A DNA stretch of 64,000 nucleotides from JBBSDP01 sp963754335 (GCA_963754335.1 CAVWFQ010000009.1:62001-126000), one strand, 5' to 3'. Positions 48,204-59,240 are shown, counted from the first letter of the stretch. A program made the numbers and translations. Notes: generated by a model not told the origin, from the sequence alone.

Positions 48204-49422
48204 CCCATCGACCAGCACTTCGGGAACTCGCGGACGGTTGTTGTAATTGCTGCTCATGGCGAATCCGTAAGCGCCGGCGGTGAAGACTGCGAGGAGGTCG
48301 CCGCGCCGGGTTGTGGGAAGAAGGCGTCCCTGAGCGAGGAAATCGCCGCTCTCACATATCGGGCCAACGATGTCGACGACTTCGCCATCTCGCGGCGTGC
48401 GATCCTTGTCGCGGGACTCGGGAACATTCGCCGCATCGGCTGGTTTCGCGGGCCAGATAAAGTGATAGGCGTCATACAGCATTGGCCGGATCAGATCGTT
48501 CATCGCGGCGTCAATGATGACGAACTTTTTCTCGCCGCCAACTTTTCGATAGAGCACGCGTGTGAGCAAAATGCCGGCGTTTCCGGCGATGTATCGCCCC
48601 GGCTCGAGGGCGATTTTATACGGCTTGCCCGCCAAAAGGGGAATCAGCGCTTTGGCATGTTCCGTGATCGGCAGCGCCTGTTCCGGGCGCTCATAGTCGG
48701 CGGCGTATCCGCCGCCGAGGTCGAGCCATTCGATTTTGTGGCCACGGCTGGCCAGGCGGTCAATCAGCTCGACTACCTTTTTCGTCGCGTCGATGTATGG
48801 CTGCACTTCGTAGACCGGCGACCCAATATGAATATGGATTCCGCCGATGCGGAGGTATTTCAGAGAGCGATACCGCTCGAAGACCCGTTCGGCCCGCTCG
48901 ATATCGACGCCGAATTTTGTCTCCTTTTTGCCGGTCGTGGTGTAGCGATGGGTCTTGGGATCGACGTCAGGATTGATGCGGATGGCGCCGATTGCCTGCT
49001 TGCCCAACGATCCAGCCACGCGATCAATATTTTCGATTTCGGCTTCGCTCTCGATGTTAAAGGCGGCGATGCACGCCTCGATTGCTTCGCGGATTTCCTC
49101 ATCGGTCTTGCCTACGCCGGCATAAATGATTTTGGCGGGGTTGCCGCCGGCGCAGGGCTCGAAACAGTTCGCCGCCGCTGGTGACATCAAAACCGCACCC
49201 TTCGGCAGCGAGCAGCCGGCAGATATGAAGATTGCTGCAGCTCTTGATGGAATAGCAGATCGTGGCGTCGAGAGGAGCGAATGCCTCAGCCACCTGACGA
49301 TAATGGCGGAGCAGCGTCGCTTTCGAATAGACATACGCCGGCGTTCCTGCCTCCCGGGCAATCTGTTCCGCCGGGACGTCCTCGCAATACAACTCGCCGT
49401 TCTTGTAATTGAAAAAATCCAT
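48138..49422 (-). CDS. lysA: Diaminopimelate decarboxylase (one frameshift)
   Basis: LysA makes lysine from meso-diaminopimelate with PLP. True N-terminus MDFFNYKNGELYCEDVPAEQ (ATG 49422) carries the catalytic lysine K60 in CYSIKSCSN; the frame changes near 49160, after GGELFRALR, and continues GNPAKIIYAGVGKTDEE to the end. GGIHIHIGS, WLDLGGGY, ALEPGRYI, ICESGDFLA and FTAGAYGF are family-typical. The 3' end meets a truncated PIN toxin gene. About 428 residues. Confidence 0.95.
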
Positions 49423-49474
49423 GTCGGTTGGATGGTATTCGACCGTGGATTCAACGCCAAATCACGGGGTTGAT

Positions 49475-50433
49475 TCAGATCGACGTCGGCGCCGGTGTGC
49501 GGGCCGCGTCTTCGACGGGGCGGAAATCGCGCGTGCCGCGACGAATTTTCAGGACGTGGAAATCGATTTCGCTGTTGATCTCAGCACCAATCAGCAGCAC
49601 CAGCGCGTCAATATAGAAAAACAGGAGCAGGATCACCACGCCACCGAGCACCCGTAGGTTTTGGCGTAGGTTTTTCCGCCGAGTCTTTCAACATAGATGC
49701 GAAATGCCACGGCCAGGACGATCCAGACGACAATGCAGAAGAGCACTCCTGGCGTCAGCCAGCGGAAACGATGACGGACACTCGGTCCGATGTAATAGAC
49801 CAGCGCGAGCAAGCTGACCATGAAGAGCAGAGACAAGGACCATCGCGCAACGTCGAAGATGAGGATCAGATGTGCGTGGCGTCTGGCCGCGCATGATCCA
49901 GAGCTTGATCGCCGACCCGATGGGCAGCAGGCAGAGTATTGCCAGCATCAAGACCGTTACGACAATCGTGAGCGTGAGGGCCAGACCCCGTTGGACAAAC
50001 AGATTTCTCCCGCGCTCGACGTCATAGCATCGGTCCAGGGCCGACATGGTCATGGTCATCCCGCTGGCCGCCGACCAGAGCGCCAGCGCACAAACCGGCG
50101 AGCAGCACGCGCTTTTTTCTGCTCGTGCAAAAGGTTTTCGGGGATGAAGGCCACGTTGTTCCAGATCATGTCCGCCGATTCGCGCGAGGGGATCTCTGCG
50201 TAAACCAGGTCGTGAATCTCATTGACCGCCCGCTGCTTTGCGTATTCAGGCAAATGAGGCAGCAAGGCCAGAAGAAACAAAAGAAACGGAAAAACGGCGA
50301 AAAGCCAGGAATAAGCGAGCGCCGCTGCCCACGTAAAAAGATTGTCGTCAAGAACTTCCTTCAGGACCCGCCGGCAGAAAGTGATAAATCCAACTTCTTT
50401 GACGCACTGACGAATATCCCGAATCCGAGCCAT
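49475..50433 (-). CDS. YihY/BrkB-type membrane protein (several frameshifts)
   Basis: The start at ATG 50433 (MARIRDIRQCVKEVGFITFC) leads to LFTWAAALAYSWLFAVFPFLLFLLALLP, the YihY/BrkB family signature (often mis-annotated as ribonuclease BN). Further parts lie in other frames: LTLTIVVTVLMLAILCL, then YYIGPSVRHRFRWLTPGV, and finally VLGGVVILLLFFYIDALVLLIGAEIN to TGA 49475-49477. At least three one-base corrections (near 50090, 49860 and 49645) are needed. Six membrane helices in all. Function unknown; proposed transporter or envelope role. Confidence 0.75.
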
Positions 50434-50533
50434 CGGAAGATTCTTTCGGGATGTGGCATGGAAGTCCATCCCGCCCACTGGTACGGCGCGAAAGCTTCCC
50501 CTATTATCCGCTCCTTCATCAAAGGAGTGAGCG

Positions 50534-51322
50534 ATGCGGTTCGGCATCTGTATGCCGATGGACCGCTCGGCGAAGCTGCGGAGCGCCGGGTGGGATTATC
50601 TGGAAGCCCTGGTCCATCAACTGTTGCAGGGAGCGACGCCAGATGCGCAATGGAACGGGCGTGCCGAAGCGGCCGCCTCGGCGTTGCCGATTCCCGCGGC
50701 CAACCAGCTTCTTCCCGCGACAATGAAGATCACGGGGCCGGCGGTGAACTTCGAGCAGCTTCGAAAATACATGCAGGTTGTGACGCGAAGAGCCGCGGAA
50801 ATCGGAATCAAAACACTGGTATTCGGTAGTGGCGTGGCGCGAAAGGTGCCGGAAGGATTCGACCGGAATGAAGCCCGGCGGCAGATTATCGAATTCGTGC
50901 GAATGTCGGCGCCGATGTGCGCAGAGCACGACGTAACGCTCGTCGCCGAGCCCTTGAATCGCGGAGAATGCAACATCATTAATTCGCTCGCCGAAGCAAT
51001 GGAATATGTGCGGGTGATCGACCACCCGAATTTCCAATGCCTTCTGGACAGCTATCATTTTTGGCTGGAGGATGAGCCGCTCGAAAACCTGGCCGATGCG
51101 ATGCCCTGGATTCGCCACGTTCACGTAGCTGATAAGCTCGGTCGCAGCGCACCGGGCGAGAGCGGAGCGTCCGATTACCGTCCGTTATTTGCAACGCTCA
51201 AACGCGGCGGCTATCGAGGGTCGATTACGGTTGAGACGATCGATTCCGAGAAGGTCGATTCGATCCCCGATGGCGCCAGGCGCGTAGTCGAATTCCTGAA
51301 ACAACAATGGAGTGAGTCCTGA
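50534..51322 (+). CDS. Sugar phosphate isomerase/epimerase-like TIM barrel protein
   Basis: AAAGGAG lies seven bases before ATG 50534. The 262-residue protein is a xylose-isomerase-like TIM barrel (AP endonuclease 2 family): EIGIKTLVFGSG, VTLVAEPLNRGECNIIN with likely metal ligands E/N, LLDSYHFWLED, HVHVADKLGRSAPGES and GSITVETID. These glutamate, aspartate and histidine positions fit the family metal site. Substrate is not deducible. The next gene follows by 35 bases, so a two-gene metabolic unit with the aminotransferase is likely. Confidence 0.85.
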   Translation: MRFGICMPMDRSAKLRSAGWDYLEALVHQLLQGATPDAQWNGRAEAAASALPIPAANQLLPATMKITGPAVNFEQLRKYMQVVTRRAAEIGIKTLVFGSGVARKVPEGFDRNEARRQIIEFVRMSAPMCAEHDVTLVAEPLNRGECNIINSLAEAMEYVRVIDHPNFQCLLDSYHFWLEDEPLENLADAMPWIRHVHVADKLGRSAPGESGASDYRPLFATLKRGGYRGSITVETIDSEKVDSIPDGARRVVEFLKQQWSES

Positions 51323-51357
51323 ACTGTCGTTCGTGAACCCCGATAACGAGGCCTTTT

Positions 51358-52503
51358 ATGCTGATGAAATACCGTTTGTTTACTCCCGGCCCCACCAGCG
51401 TTCCTGAAGCAACCCTGCTTGAACTGGCCAAGCCGGTTCAACATCACCGCACGGCGGAGTTTCGCGCCATGTTCACGGAGGTGCAAAAGCTCCTCCAGTT
51501 GGTCTACCAGACCAAGAATACCGTTTACACCATCACCGGATCGGGTACCGCCGCGGCCGAGGCGGGCATCATCAACACGCTCGGTCCGGGCAAAAAGGCG
51601 TTGTGCGTCACCAACGGCAAGTTTGCCGAGCGCTGGAGCCAGGTTTGTACGACCTACGGAATCGAGCACAAGGACCTGAAACTCGAATACGGCGATCATG
51701 CCACACCAGAGCAGATCGCAACTGAGCTGAAGGCGGCCAAGTACGACGCGGTGATCATCGTCCATTCCGAAACGAGCACCGGGACGGTCTGCGACCTGGA
51801 AGCGATCGGCAAGGCGGTCCGTGCCAGTGGCGACACGCTGCTGATCGTGGATGGCATTACCAGCATTGGTGCATTGCCCTTCAAAATGGACGAATGGGGC
51901 GTGGACGTGGCCATTACGGGAAGCCAGAAGGCGCTGATGCTTCCGCCCGGCCTCGGCTTTGTCTCGCTTTCCGATCGCGCGTGGGGGGCGGTCGAATCCA
52001 CAAAGGGACGCGCCGACTTCTATCTGGATCTTAAGAAATACAAGAAGAGCATCACTGACAACGATACGCCGTTCACTCCCGCCAACACGCTCATCGATGC
52101 GCTGCGCGTCAGCCTGAAGATGATCGAAAAGGAGACGATTGCCGGCGTGTGGAAGCGCACGCACGTGACGGCGGAAGCATTCCGGCAGGGCGTCAAAGCG
52201 CTTGGTTTCGAGTTATTCAGTAAGCGACCGGCCGATTCCGTGACCAGTATCCGTTACCCTGCCGGGGTGGTCGACAAAGACTTCCGCGGCCAGCTCAAAT
52301 CAAAGCACAACATTCATATTGCCGGCGGACAGGGTTCCATGGAGGGGCAGCTTTTCCGCGTCAATCACATGGGATACAGCGACGCCTACGACGCCCTGGC
52401 CGTCGTGGCGGCGATCGAACACGTGCTGAAGGGTCTTGGCAAGCCGGTAACGTTCGGCGCGGGCGTGGCGGCTACGCAAAAAGTGCTGGCGGAACTGTTT
52501 TGA
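51358..52503 (+). CDS. Alanine/serine-glyoxylate aminotransferase family protein
   Basis: The 381-residue fold-type I PLP enzyme begins RLFTPGPTSVPEATL, the family start, and has TITGSGTAAAEAGI, HSETSTGTVCDLE, LIVDGITSIGALPF and the PLP lysine K191 in GSQKALMLPPGLGF. Family members transaminate serine, alanine or phosphonates with glyoxylate or pyruvate (AGXT, SgaA, PhnW-like). No phosphonate genes are adjacent, so serine-glyoxylate or alanine-glyoxylate activity is most likely. It forms a probable operon with the TIM-barrel gene. Confidence 0.88.
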   Translation: MLMKYRLFTPGPTSVPEATLLELAKPVQHHRTAEFRAMFTEVQKLLQLVYQTKNTVYTITGSGTAAAEAGIINTLGPGKKALCVTNGKFAERWSQVCTTYGIEHKDLKLEYGDHATPEQIATELKAAKYDAVIIVHSETSTGTVCDLEAIGKAVRASGDTLLIVDGITSIGALPFKMDEWGVDVAITGSQKALMLPPGLGFVSLSDRAWGAVESTKGRADFYLDLKKYKKSITDNDTPFTPANTLIDALRVSLKMIEKETIAGVWKRTHVTAEAFRQGVKALGFELFSKRPADSVTSIRYPAGVVDKDFRGQLKSKHNIHIAGGQGSMEGQLFRVNHMGYSDAYDALAVVAAIEHVLKGLGKPVTFGAGVAATQKVLAELF

Positions 52504-52515
52504 TTGCGAACCAAA

Positions 52516-54354
52516 CTATTCCACTTTGACAACGGTCGCGCCAAGTCCGTCCATCAGCGCTTTCACCAGCGGAGTTTGTTCGCGAATTGCCGCGACGATC
52601 TCGGCGGTGAGGCGCACCGGCGTCGCAGTTGGTTCTGACGCCGGAGCGTCTCGCGTCGGCACCACATCGCGCACCGGCGTAGAATCGCCAGGGCCGGGGA
52701 CGGTTGCCTGTGGTTCCGATTCATTCGAAGCCACTTCCGCTGGCTCGATCTCGAATTTCACTCCGATGTTTCGATTCAACAGCCGGGAGAGGCCGTCGCT
52801 GACCAGGTCTTTTTTTCCATTGCGATCGAGCAATTTAGCGTAGGTTTCATTCTGCGCACTATATCGGATCACGGCTCGCCCGTCGTCGATCGCGGTCAAT
52901 CGGCCGGCCGAAAGCAATGACATCAACGCCGGTCCGTGGGCAGTCATGGCGATCAGGAGTGATTTCCAAAGTTCAGGAATCGATTCGGCAGTAACAGGTT
53001 CGACGTTTGCATCCGCATTTCCCCCTCTCCCAGTGCCCTGGGAGAGGGTTGGGGTGAGGGGGGTATTGGATTTACGCTCGGAAATACCCTCACCCCGCCG
53101 CTCTCCCGGAGCACCGCGAGAGGGAGAAATCGCCGGAGCAGCTACGGGCTCAATGTTTTTTTTTTGCGCCGCAGCCGGCGAGGGGGCGGACGACGGTCGC
53201 GGGGTCGGTGGGCCGCCTTTCCCGTCCAATCGCGACACCAATTCGCCGATCGAGGCGAATTGATCCGCCAGAGTCAGCCGAACCAGCGTGGCGTCGAGCA
53301 GGGCCCGTCCCGCCTGGGATTGGCGGATCTGCCGGCGGAGCTCTTCGAGGATCGCGATATCCTGCGTCAAGGCGGCCGGATCGAAGCGGGCCGCCTGCGC
53401 GGTCAGGTCGTCGCCGGAAAGTCCCGGCACATCCACCAGTTCGCTCTCGAAACCGCAGGTTCGCACGATTAACAGGTTGCGCAGATGATCGACCAGCGCG
53501 CCAATGAGGGAGTCGACCGAAAGCCCGGAGCGAATCAGTGAATCAGCCTGTTGCAGGACAGATTTCACCTCGCCGCCACCGATCGCGCCGGCAAGGTCGA
53601 AGAGGAGCTGGCCGCGCGGCAGGCCGAGAAGCTGCTCCACCATTTCGAGCGTCAGATGCTTTTCGCCGGCGCTGAGCATTCGATCCAGCAGCGACAACGA
53701 ATCGCGCATCGATCCGGCTCCCGCCTTGGCAATCAGCAGCAGGGCATCGTCGTCCGCCTTGATCTTTTCCTGTTTGCAGATCGCTTTGAGGTGATCGGCG
53801 ATCTCGCGGGTCGAAATGTTTCGGAAATCGTACCGCTGGCAGCGTGAGAGGATCGTCGCCAGCACTTTTTCCGGCTCCGTCGTGGCGAGGATAAATTTCA
53901 CGTGCGACGGTGGCTCTTCCAGCACTTTCAACAAGGCGTTGAAAGCGTCTTTGGAGAGCCCATGCACCTCGTCGATGATATAGATTTTGAAGCGGGAACG
54001 GGCCGGGCGGAATTGGGCGTTGTTGATCAGATCTCGGATGTTGTCAATGCCACGATTCGACGCCGCATCGATCTCGATGACGTCAAGGTCGTCGCCGCGC
54101 GCGATCGCCACGCAGGAATTGCATTTTCCGCAAGGCGTCGCGGTTGGCGCATCAAAGGATTCGCAATTCAGCGCCTTGGCGAGAATTCGAGCCATCGATG
54201 TCTTGCCGACGCCACGCGTTCCGCAGAAGAGATAGGCGTGGGCGACACGTCCCGATTCGATCGCTTTTTTCAGTGTCTGCGCAACATGATCCTGTCCGAT
54301 CACTTCATCGAACGTTCCAGAGCGGTACCGGCGAGCAAGGACGGTGTAGGCCAT
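52516..54354 (-). CDS. dnaX: DNA polymerase III subunits gamma/tau
   Basis: DnaX is the clamp-loader ATPase of the replisome. MAYTVLARRYRSGTFDEVIGQDH gives the start at 54354. Walker A GTRGVGKT (residues 45-52), a zinc module with PCGKCNSC, the DVIEIDAASNRGID sensor segment and KIYIIDEVHGLSKDAFNALLK (Walker B and sensor) are all present. Residues about 409-446 of the linker derive from a palindromic repeat inserted in frame (53017-53130). The C-terminal tau-like domain lies after it. The rest is free of frameshifts. Confidence 0.95.
   Translation of the reverse strand: MAYTVLARRYRSGTFDEVIGQDHVAQTLKKAIESGRVAHAYLFCGTRGVGKTSMARILAKALNCESFDAPTATPCGKCNSCVAIARGDDLDVIEIDAASNRGIDNIRDLINNAQFRPARSRFKIYIIDEVHGLSKDAFNALLKVLEEPPSHVKFILATTEPEKVLATILSRCQRYDFRNISTREIADHLKAICKQEKIKADDDALLLIAKAGAGSMRDSLSLLDRMLSAGEKHLTLEMVEQLLGLPRGQLLFDLAGAIGGGEVKSVLQQADSLIRSGLSVDSLIGALVDHLRNLLIVRTCGFESELVDVPGLSGDDLTAQAARFDPAALTQDIAILEELRRQIRQSQAGRALLDATLVRLTLADQFASIGELVSRLDGKGGPPTPRPSSAPSPAAAQKKNIEPVAAPAISPSRGAPGERRGEGISERKSNTPLTPTLSQGTGRGGNADANVEPVTAESIPELWKSLLIAMTAHGPALMSLLSAGRLTAIDDGRAVIRYSAQNETYAKLLDRNGKKDLVSDGLSRLLNRNIGVKFEIEPAEVASNESEPQATVPGPGDSTPVRDVVPTRDAPASEPTATPVRLTAEIVAAIREQTPLVKALMDGLGATVVKVE
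53017..53130. repeat. Palindromic element, family A copy 3, inside dnaX
   Basis: The double-hairpin element (CCCTCTCCCAG..CTGGGAGAGGG, GGGGTGAGG.. / ..CCCTCACCCC, CTCTCCCGG..GAGAGGG) lies within the dnaX linker and is translated as residues about 409-446 (SPSRGAPGERR and LTPTLSQGTG, typical artefact-like peptide). It keeps the reading frame, so insertion of a multiple of three was tolerated between the motor and the tau tail. Confidence 0.9.
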
Positions 54355-54471
54355 CGTTCCGGCGCAGTGTAGCAAACCTCCATGTCAGCACAAAGTCACG
54401 ATTTGCTCCCCGGTGAACTTTGTTTGCTTACCTGCAAAACAACGCAACAATCGTTACGATTCCGAGCCTCA

Positions 54472-55875
54472 ATGGCCAAAAACCGCACCCAATTTCTTTG
54501 CAATCACTGCGGCAGCGTTCACCCCAAGTGGGTTGGCAAATGCCCCGATTGCGGAACCTGGGACAGCCTCGAGGAATACAAGACGCCAACGCCCGATGCC
54601 CGCGCCGCGTCCCGCACTTCCGGCCTCTCACAGAGCGGCGACGTCGCGCACGGCGGCGAAGTACTCAAGCTCAACGACATCGACGAGTCCGAGGTTCCTC
54701 GCCAGCGTACTGGTATCGGGGAATTCGATCGCATCCTCGGAGGTGGAATCGTGCCTGGATCGGCGGTGCTGATCGGCGGCGAGCCGGGCATTGGAAAGTC
54801 GACGCTGTTGCTGCAAGTCGCCCACGAACTCAGCAAGGCCAAAGGCACATTGCCCGACGTTGCTCCGGTCCTTTACGTTACCAGCGAAGAATCCGCGCGC
54901 CAGACCAAGCTCCGTGCCGCGCGACTCGGCGTCGAATCCACCGGCCTGCTGGTCCTGGCCGAAACCAACGTTGAACGGATCATCAACCAGATTCACAAAT
55001 TAAAACCATCAGTTGTGGTGATCGATTCGATCCAGATGATCTACAAGCCGGAAATGCCCGCCGCCCCTGGATCGGTCACGCAGTTGCGGGCTTGTTGCAT
55101 GGATCTGGTTTACCTCGCCAAGTCGAGCGGCGCTGCCGTCCTGCTTGTCGGACATATCACCAAGGCGGGTACGCTCGCCGGACCGAAAATCATCGAGCAT
55201 ATCGTCGATACCGTCGTCTATTTCGAAGGCGATCGCTTTCACGCTCATCGCATTGTCCGTTGTGTCAAGAATCGTTTTGGCAGCACGCACGAGGTCGGCC
55301 TGTTCGAAATGACGGGAAACGGATTGGCCGAGGTCAAAGACCCGGGAAACCTCTTCATCGAGCAATACGGGCCCGGCGGGACGCCCAGCGGTTCGGTTGT
55401 GACGGCCGCAATGCAGGGGAGCCGGGTCCTTCTGCTGGAAGTGCAGGCCCTTACCGCGTCAAGCGTGATCGGCGCCGCCAAACGCAAAACCAGCGGTGTG
55501 AGTTCCGATCGCGTTTCGATGATCATTGCAGTCCTCGAAAAACGCGCCGAACTCCGCCTGGCGGCGGATGATGTATTTGTGAACATCGCCGGCGGCGTCA
55601 AGGTCGTGGATCCCGCGATCGACCTGGCAATCGCCCTGGCGATTGCATCCGCTCACTACAACCGCCCGCTCTCAGCAGGAACACTCGCGATCGGTGAGTT
55701 AGGTCTGGGCGGGGAAATCAGGACTGTTCCCCAGATCGAACAGCGGTTGCGCGAAGCGTCGCGCCTTGGTCTGGGCCACGCGATCATCCCTCACATGGGC
55801 GGGCACATCCCCAAGCTGGGCGGGATGGCGCTGCACGAAGTGAGGCGCCTGTCACAAGCGATGGGAGCGATGTAA
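54472..55875 (+). CDS. radA: DNA repair protein RadA
   Basis: RadA processes recombination intermediates. ATG 54472 starts MAKNRTQFLC with the zinc site C10, C13, C24, C27 (HPKWVGKCPDC), chosen over an upstream ATG at 54382. Walker A GEPGIGKST, the RadA motif KNRFG (VKNRFGST) and a Lon-like C-terminal domain (AELRLAADDVFVNIAGGVKVVDPAIDLAIA) complete the family plan. About 467 residues. It is divergent from dnaX with starts about 120 bases apart, and ends 170 bases before a strong terminator hairpin. Confidence 0.95.
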   Translation: MAKNRTQFLCNHCGSVHPKWVGKCPDCGTWDSLEEYKTPTPDARAASRTSGLSQSGDVAHGGEVLKLNDIDESEVPRQRTGIGEFDRILGGGIVPGSAVLIGGEPGIGKSTLLLQVAHELSKAKGTLPDVAPVLYVTSEESARQTKLRAARLGVESTGLLVLAETNVERIINQIHKLKPSVVVIDSIQMIYKPEMPAAPGSVTQLRACCMDLVYLAKSSGAAVLLVGHITKAGTLAGPKIIEHIVDTVVYFEGDRFHAHRIVRCVKNRFGSTHEVGLFEMTGNGLAEVKDPGNLFIEQYGPGGTPSGSVVTAAMQGSRVLLLEVQALTASSVIGAAKRKTSGVSSDRVSMIIAVLEKRAELRLAADDVFVNIAGGVKVVDPAIDLAIALAIASAHYNRPLSAGTLAIGELGLGGEIRTVPQIEQRLREASRLGLGHAIIPHMGGHIPKLGGMALHEVRRLSQAMGAM

Positions 55876-56217
55876 GCGGGCGTGCGCCCAGCGATCCCGC
55901 CGGAAAGCCTCACAGAGGGCTGCCGGTTCATCAAACCAATCAAAGTTTCGAAAAAAAAATCTTCTTTCGCGCAGGATCGTGCCAAAAACGGTGTATTTGT
56001 TAGTGGAAGGCGCCATCGGCGTGGACACTTTCAGAGTGGGGAAGGCAGGGACATGGGGAACCCTGCCTTTTTTGCTTCATGAAACGGACTCAATCCCTTT
56101 CGATTAGTTTGAGGTAGCCCTCCGCCATCTCCGATTCATTAAAAGTGGCACGAACAGCGTTTCTGTTGCAAAATGCCGCGAGACAGTCACCTGTTCGGGG
56201 GATGGGAGCATCGCGTC
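55876..56217. other. Intergenic region between radA and the secreted protein gene
   Basis: No gene is supported. It holds an intrinsic terminator at 56042-56073, and a stretch 55876-56041 that could be a long 3' UTR or carry a small RNA: it includes a T-run-like TTTCGAAAAAAAAATC. No SRP, 6S or tRNA signature was recognised. The following gene probably starts at 56218 after GGGAG at about 56205, although ATGs at 56173 and 56296 are in frame. Confidence 0.5.
56042..56073 (+). terminator. Intrinsic terminator downstream of radA
   Basis: GGCAGGG (56044-56050), a nine-base loop, and CCCTGCC (56061-56067) followed by TTTTTT form a textbook rho-independent terminator for transcripts running rightward. 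Confidence 0.8.
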
Positions 56218-59200
56218 ATGCGTTTAACTGGGGCGCTTTTTTCGAGCCGTGGTGGAGGCGCCCCGAGATTCACTCAGTCTTGCGCACTCCTCGCGATGGC
56301 GGCTCTGAAATACAATGGCGCGACAGTTTTCTTATTGATCTTTGTCTGCGGGCTTGAGCCGGCTGTGGCGCGGGCCGCTGACGAGGCGGCCGCGAAACCG
56401 CATTGCGGGGTGGTGATCGATCCGGCATTGCAACAATCCCCCGCGGCAATTCTTTTCGAAGCGTCGATATTGCAAAATGAAAAGATCGTCCCGGTCGAAC
56501 GTTCTCAGATCGACAAGGTCCTTCACGAAGAACAACTTGAAGCCATGTTCAGCGCGGACGCGGTGGGGAAGCGCAGTGCGTTCGGGCAAAAGGTGAAGGC
56601 GGATCTCCTGGTGATGGTTCGCGACGCGACGGTGCTGCCACAAAACGCCGCAGATCCGACGGCCAAAGGGATAAGTCAGCGAATCGATCTGATCGTCTGC
56701 GAAACGAAACACGGATTGCGCCTGGCGGTTGCAACAATCGCGGCTTCCAGTGATGCCAAAGGAGACGCGACAAACCTGCGGTCGGTCTTTGATGCGGCGC
56801 TCGTGCGATTTCGGCAGAATATCCGCCAGATTATCGCGGTTCCGCCGTTTGCCAGCCAGGACCTCACCCATGACTTTGATTACCTCGAGGACGTCTATCC
56901 ACGGTTGATTGGCCAGTCGCTGCTCCAGCGGCCGGGGGTGTTGGTGGTCGAGATCAGTGAGGCCAAGGCGTTGGCCGATGAGCTGGCGTTGACCAACAGC
57001 GCAGACATCCAGCGACAGCTTCCGTTTTATTTAAATGGCACATACCGGCACGAGGGCCTGGGCGATGCGTTCCGTGTTACGATCAACCTTGAGTTCAAGA
57101 GAGGGGACCGAAGTCTGGGGAAGCTCGAGATCGAGAAAGCTCCGCCTTCGGCGGCCGCCGCGCAGTTGACCGGGGCCGCGGATAAACTGGCAAAGGGCGA
57201 ACTCGACGCCGCCGGCAATCACGCGGCCGCCCAGGGGGACAACGCGGTCGAAGCCGGCGAACTGGCGTCGCAAGCGAAGAATTTCGATCGCGTGGGTGAT
57301 TGGCGACAAGCTCGAATATTGTCAGAGGCGAGCCTGCTGCTCGACAGCCACCAGCCGCAAGTGCATGCCGTGGCGTTTCGCGCTTTGAATGAGCTGGCCG
57401 AGCAGACGAGCGGGTCTTGGAGAATGATGCGGTTCGATCTCGCTCCGCTGGCCATCCGATACTTCCGCGAATCGCTGCCTCACCTCGAAGCCTATCTCGA
57501 CGCAACGCAGGTGAAATATCAAGGCGGATGGAAGGGGGCAAACTTCGACATCGCGAAATACTGGTTCACGGTCAAGATGGAGGTTGTCCGGCACAGACGA
57601 CCGATTGAACTTTGGGATGAGGCAAACAAAGAGGCGACGGCGGCCGTGTGGCGGGTGCTGCACCGCAAGTCAGCGGCGAAGATTGACGATGACACGGCTG
57701 AATACTGTTTTCCCATGCTGACTGATGAGAACTTCATTCGAGTTGCATCGGATACTGGGGTTCACGCCACCGACGCCCAAGTCGCCGCCGCCGCTGAATT
57801 CCGCATGAATCTCTTAAAGGAATTCGCCTATCGAAAGGATCCGCTCAACCTCAGCCATTTTTGTTTTCAAGCACTGATTGTTGAGTACGACGATCCACGC
57901 TGGTTCGAATTTTTGCGGCAGGCACAGACGATTCCTAATGCCATTATCGCAAAACACGCCGCGTTCATTCTCGACAATGATTTCAAAGTCGCGGAAAAAG
58001 GGCGGAAGTATCGGGAGGAGCACAAAAACGATCAACCTGCCTCCGAACCCTCCGTCGCGCCGGAAATTGGCGACGCTGAAGTTCTGTTCAAGCCAATCGC
58101 CTTCACGAATGTCAAAATCGATCAGGACATCCCGCGCATGGCCAACCGGGTGATTGGATGCATGCCGGGGGGCCCGGCGTGGACATCTTCTGGACCGAAA
58201 ACCTCATCTTCACGATGAGACAGGAAGGCGTCCTGGACTTCGCGAGCGGATGTGCTCCGCCACGGCCGAAACAGGACGCCGATCCAAATCCAGCGGATCC
58301 ATGCTGGATCTGGCTCAAGCCGAATTCCGGCTGCTTCGATGGACGGCTTGCCTGGTTCTTTATCGAGCTTTCGCCGGTTCGGTATCAGTCCAATGATACA
58401 TGGGAAAAAGCCTATGAGCGGGACCCCATCGTCGAGACGGCGCTCGTCGCCTATGACCGGGAGCGCCACGAGCTCTATTGGATTGGAAGAAACGAAGGCC
58501 TTCCTCCCGGCACCAACGCGATTGCCCCGCTTGCGCCGGGAAAGATCTGCGTGGCTGGTAACTTCGGGCGGACCTGGTGCGGGATTGCTTCAGTTGAACT
58601 TGAAAACAGGCCGTCGAACGTGGGAATCAAAGTCATCTATGAGGCCTGGGATGTGATTCCGAAGATCTCCCCGGCTGACGATTCTCTCTCGATTGCCTAT
58701 CCGATCAGATATCTGCAAACCCTGGCGCCGCCGACCGGAGCGTCGCCGCCGAGTCCCGATCGTGGCCCGCTTCCGCGCGTGCTCGCTGGTCGCTCCAACA
58801 ATGTCGGCTTTCTAATGATCGATCCGAACGACGGTTCCGTGAAGAAATTCGCCGATCCCCTGCTGCAGACGTTTTCCACGGCGATCTACGGCGATGAGAT
58901 CTATTACGTTGGTGTCGGGCCGCAGACCAAACTTTGCATGCGGCAGGCGTCGATCGCCGATCCCAGCCCAAAAGATCCCGCCTGGCTTATGCCGTATCGC
59001 AAATTTGTCGTGAATGGTGGAGTTATGCATCTGATGGACGCAAAAAAACATCAATGGCTTGTCTCACGCGATGGAAGACCGCCTTTTCGTGCCCTTCGTG
59101 GGTATGTTCCGGGTGACGACTTCACCGAAGGGACCTTGGCGATGACTAATCACTACGGGCTGACGATTGTGGGCCATGGGAATAATCATGATTTGATGAA

Positions 59201-59240
59201 AGTCGTGTTTCCCAAGCCGCTTCCGGAGGGAGCCAAATAA
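56218..59240 (+). CDS. Large secreted CsgG-like and propeller-like protein (one frameshift)
   Basis: The start at 56218 has a GGGAG site; the signal peptide hydrophobic core lies at NGATVFLLIFVCGLEPAVARA. The next about 250 residues (ILQNEKIVPVERSQIDKVLHEEQ, KVKADLLVMVRDATVLPQ) resemble the CsgG/FlgO-like fold seen in the gene at 61836. A helical domain with TPR-like segments (RVGDWRQARILSEASLLLDSHQP) follows. The frame changes near 58163; the C-terminal about 350 residues have blade-like repeats (GRSNNVGFLMIDPNDGSVKKF, GDEIYYVGVGPQ). The joined length is about 1,007 residues. Likely periplasmic or outer-membrane complex component; role unknown. Confidence 0.6.

Noticed and set aside
55876..56041. 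Small RNA (SRP, 6S or tmRNA) between radA and the terminator
   Set aside because: The hairpin ends a transcript, but no sequence signature of these RNAs was found.
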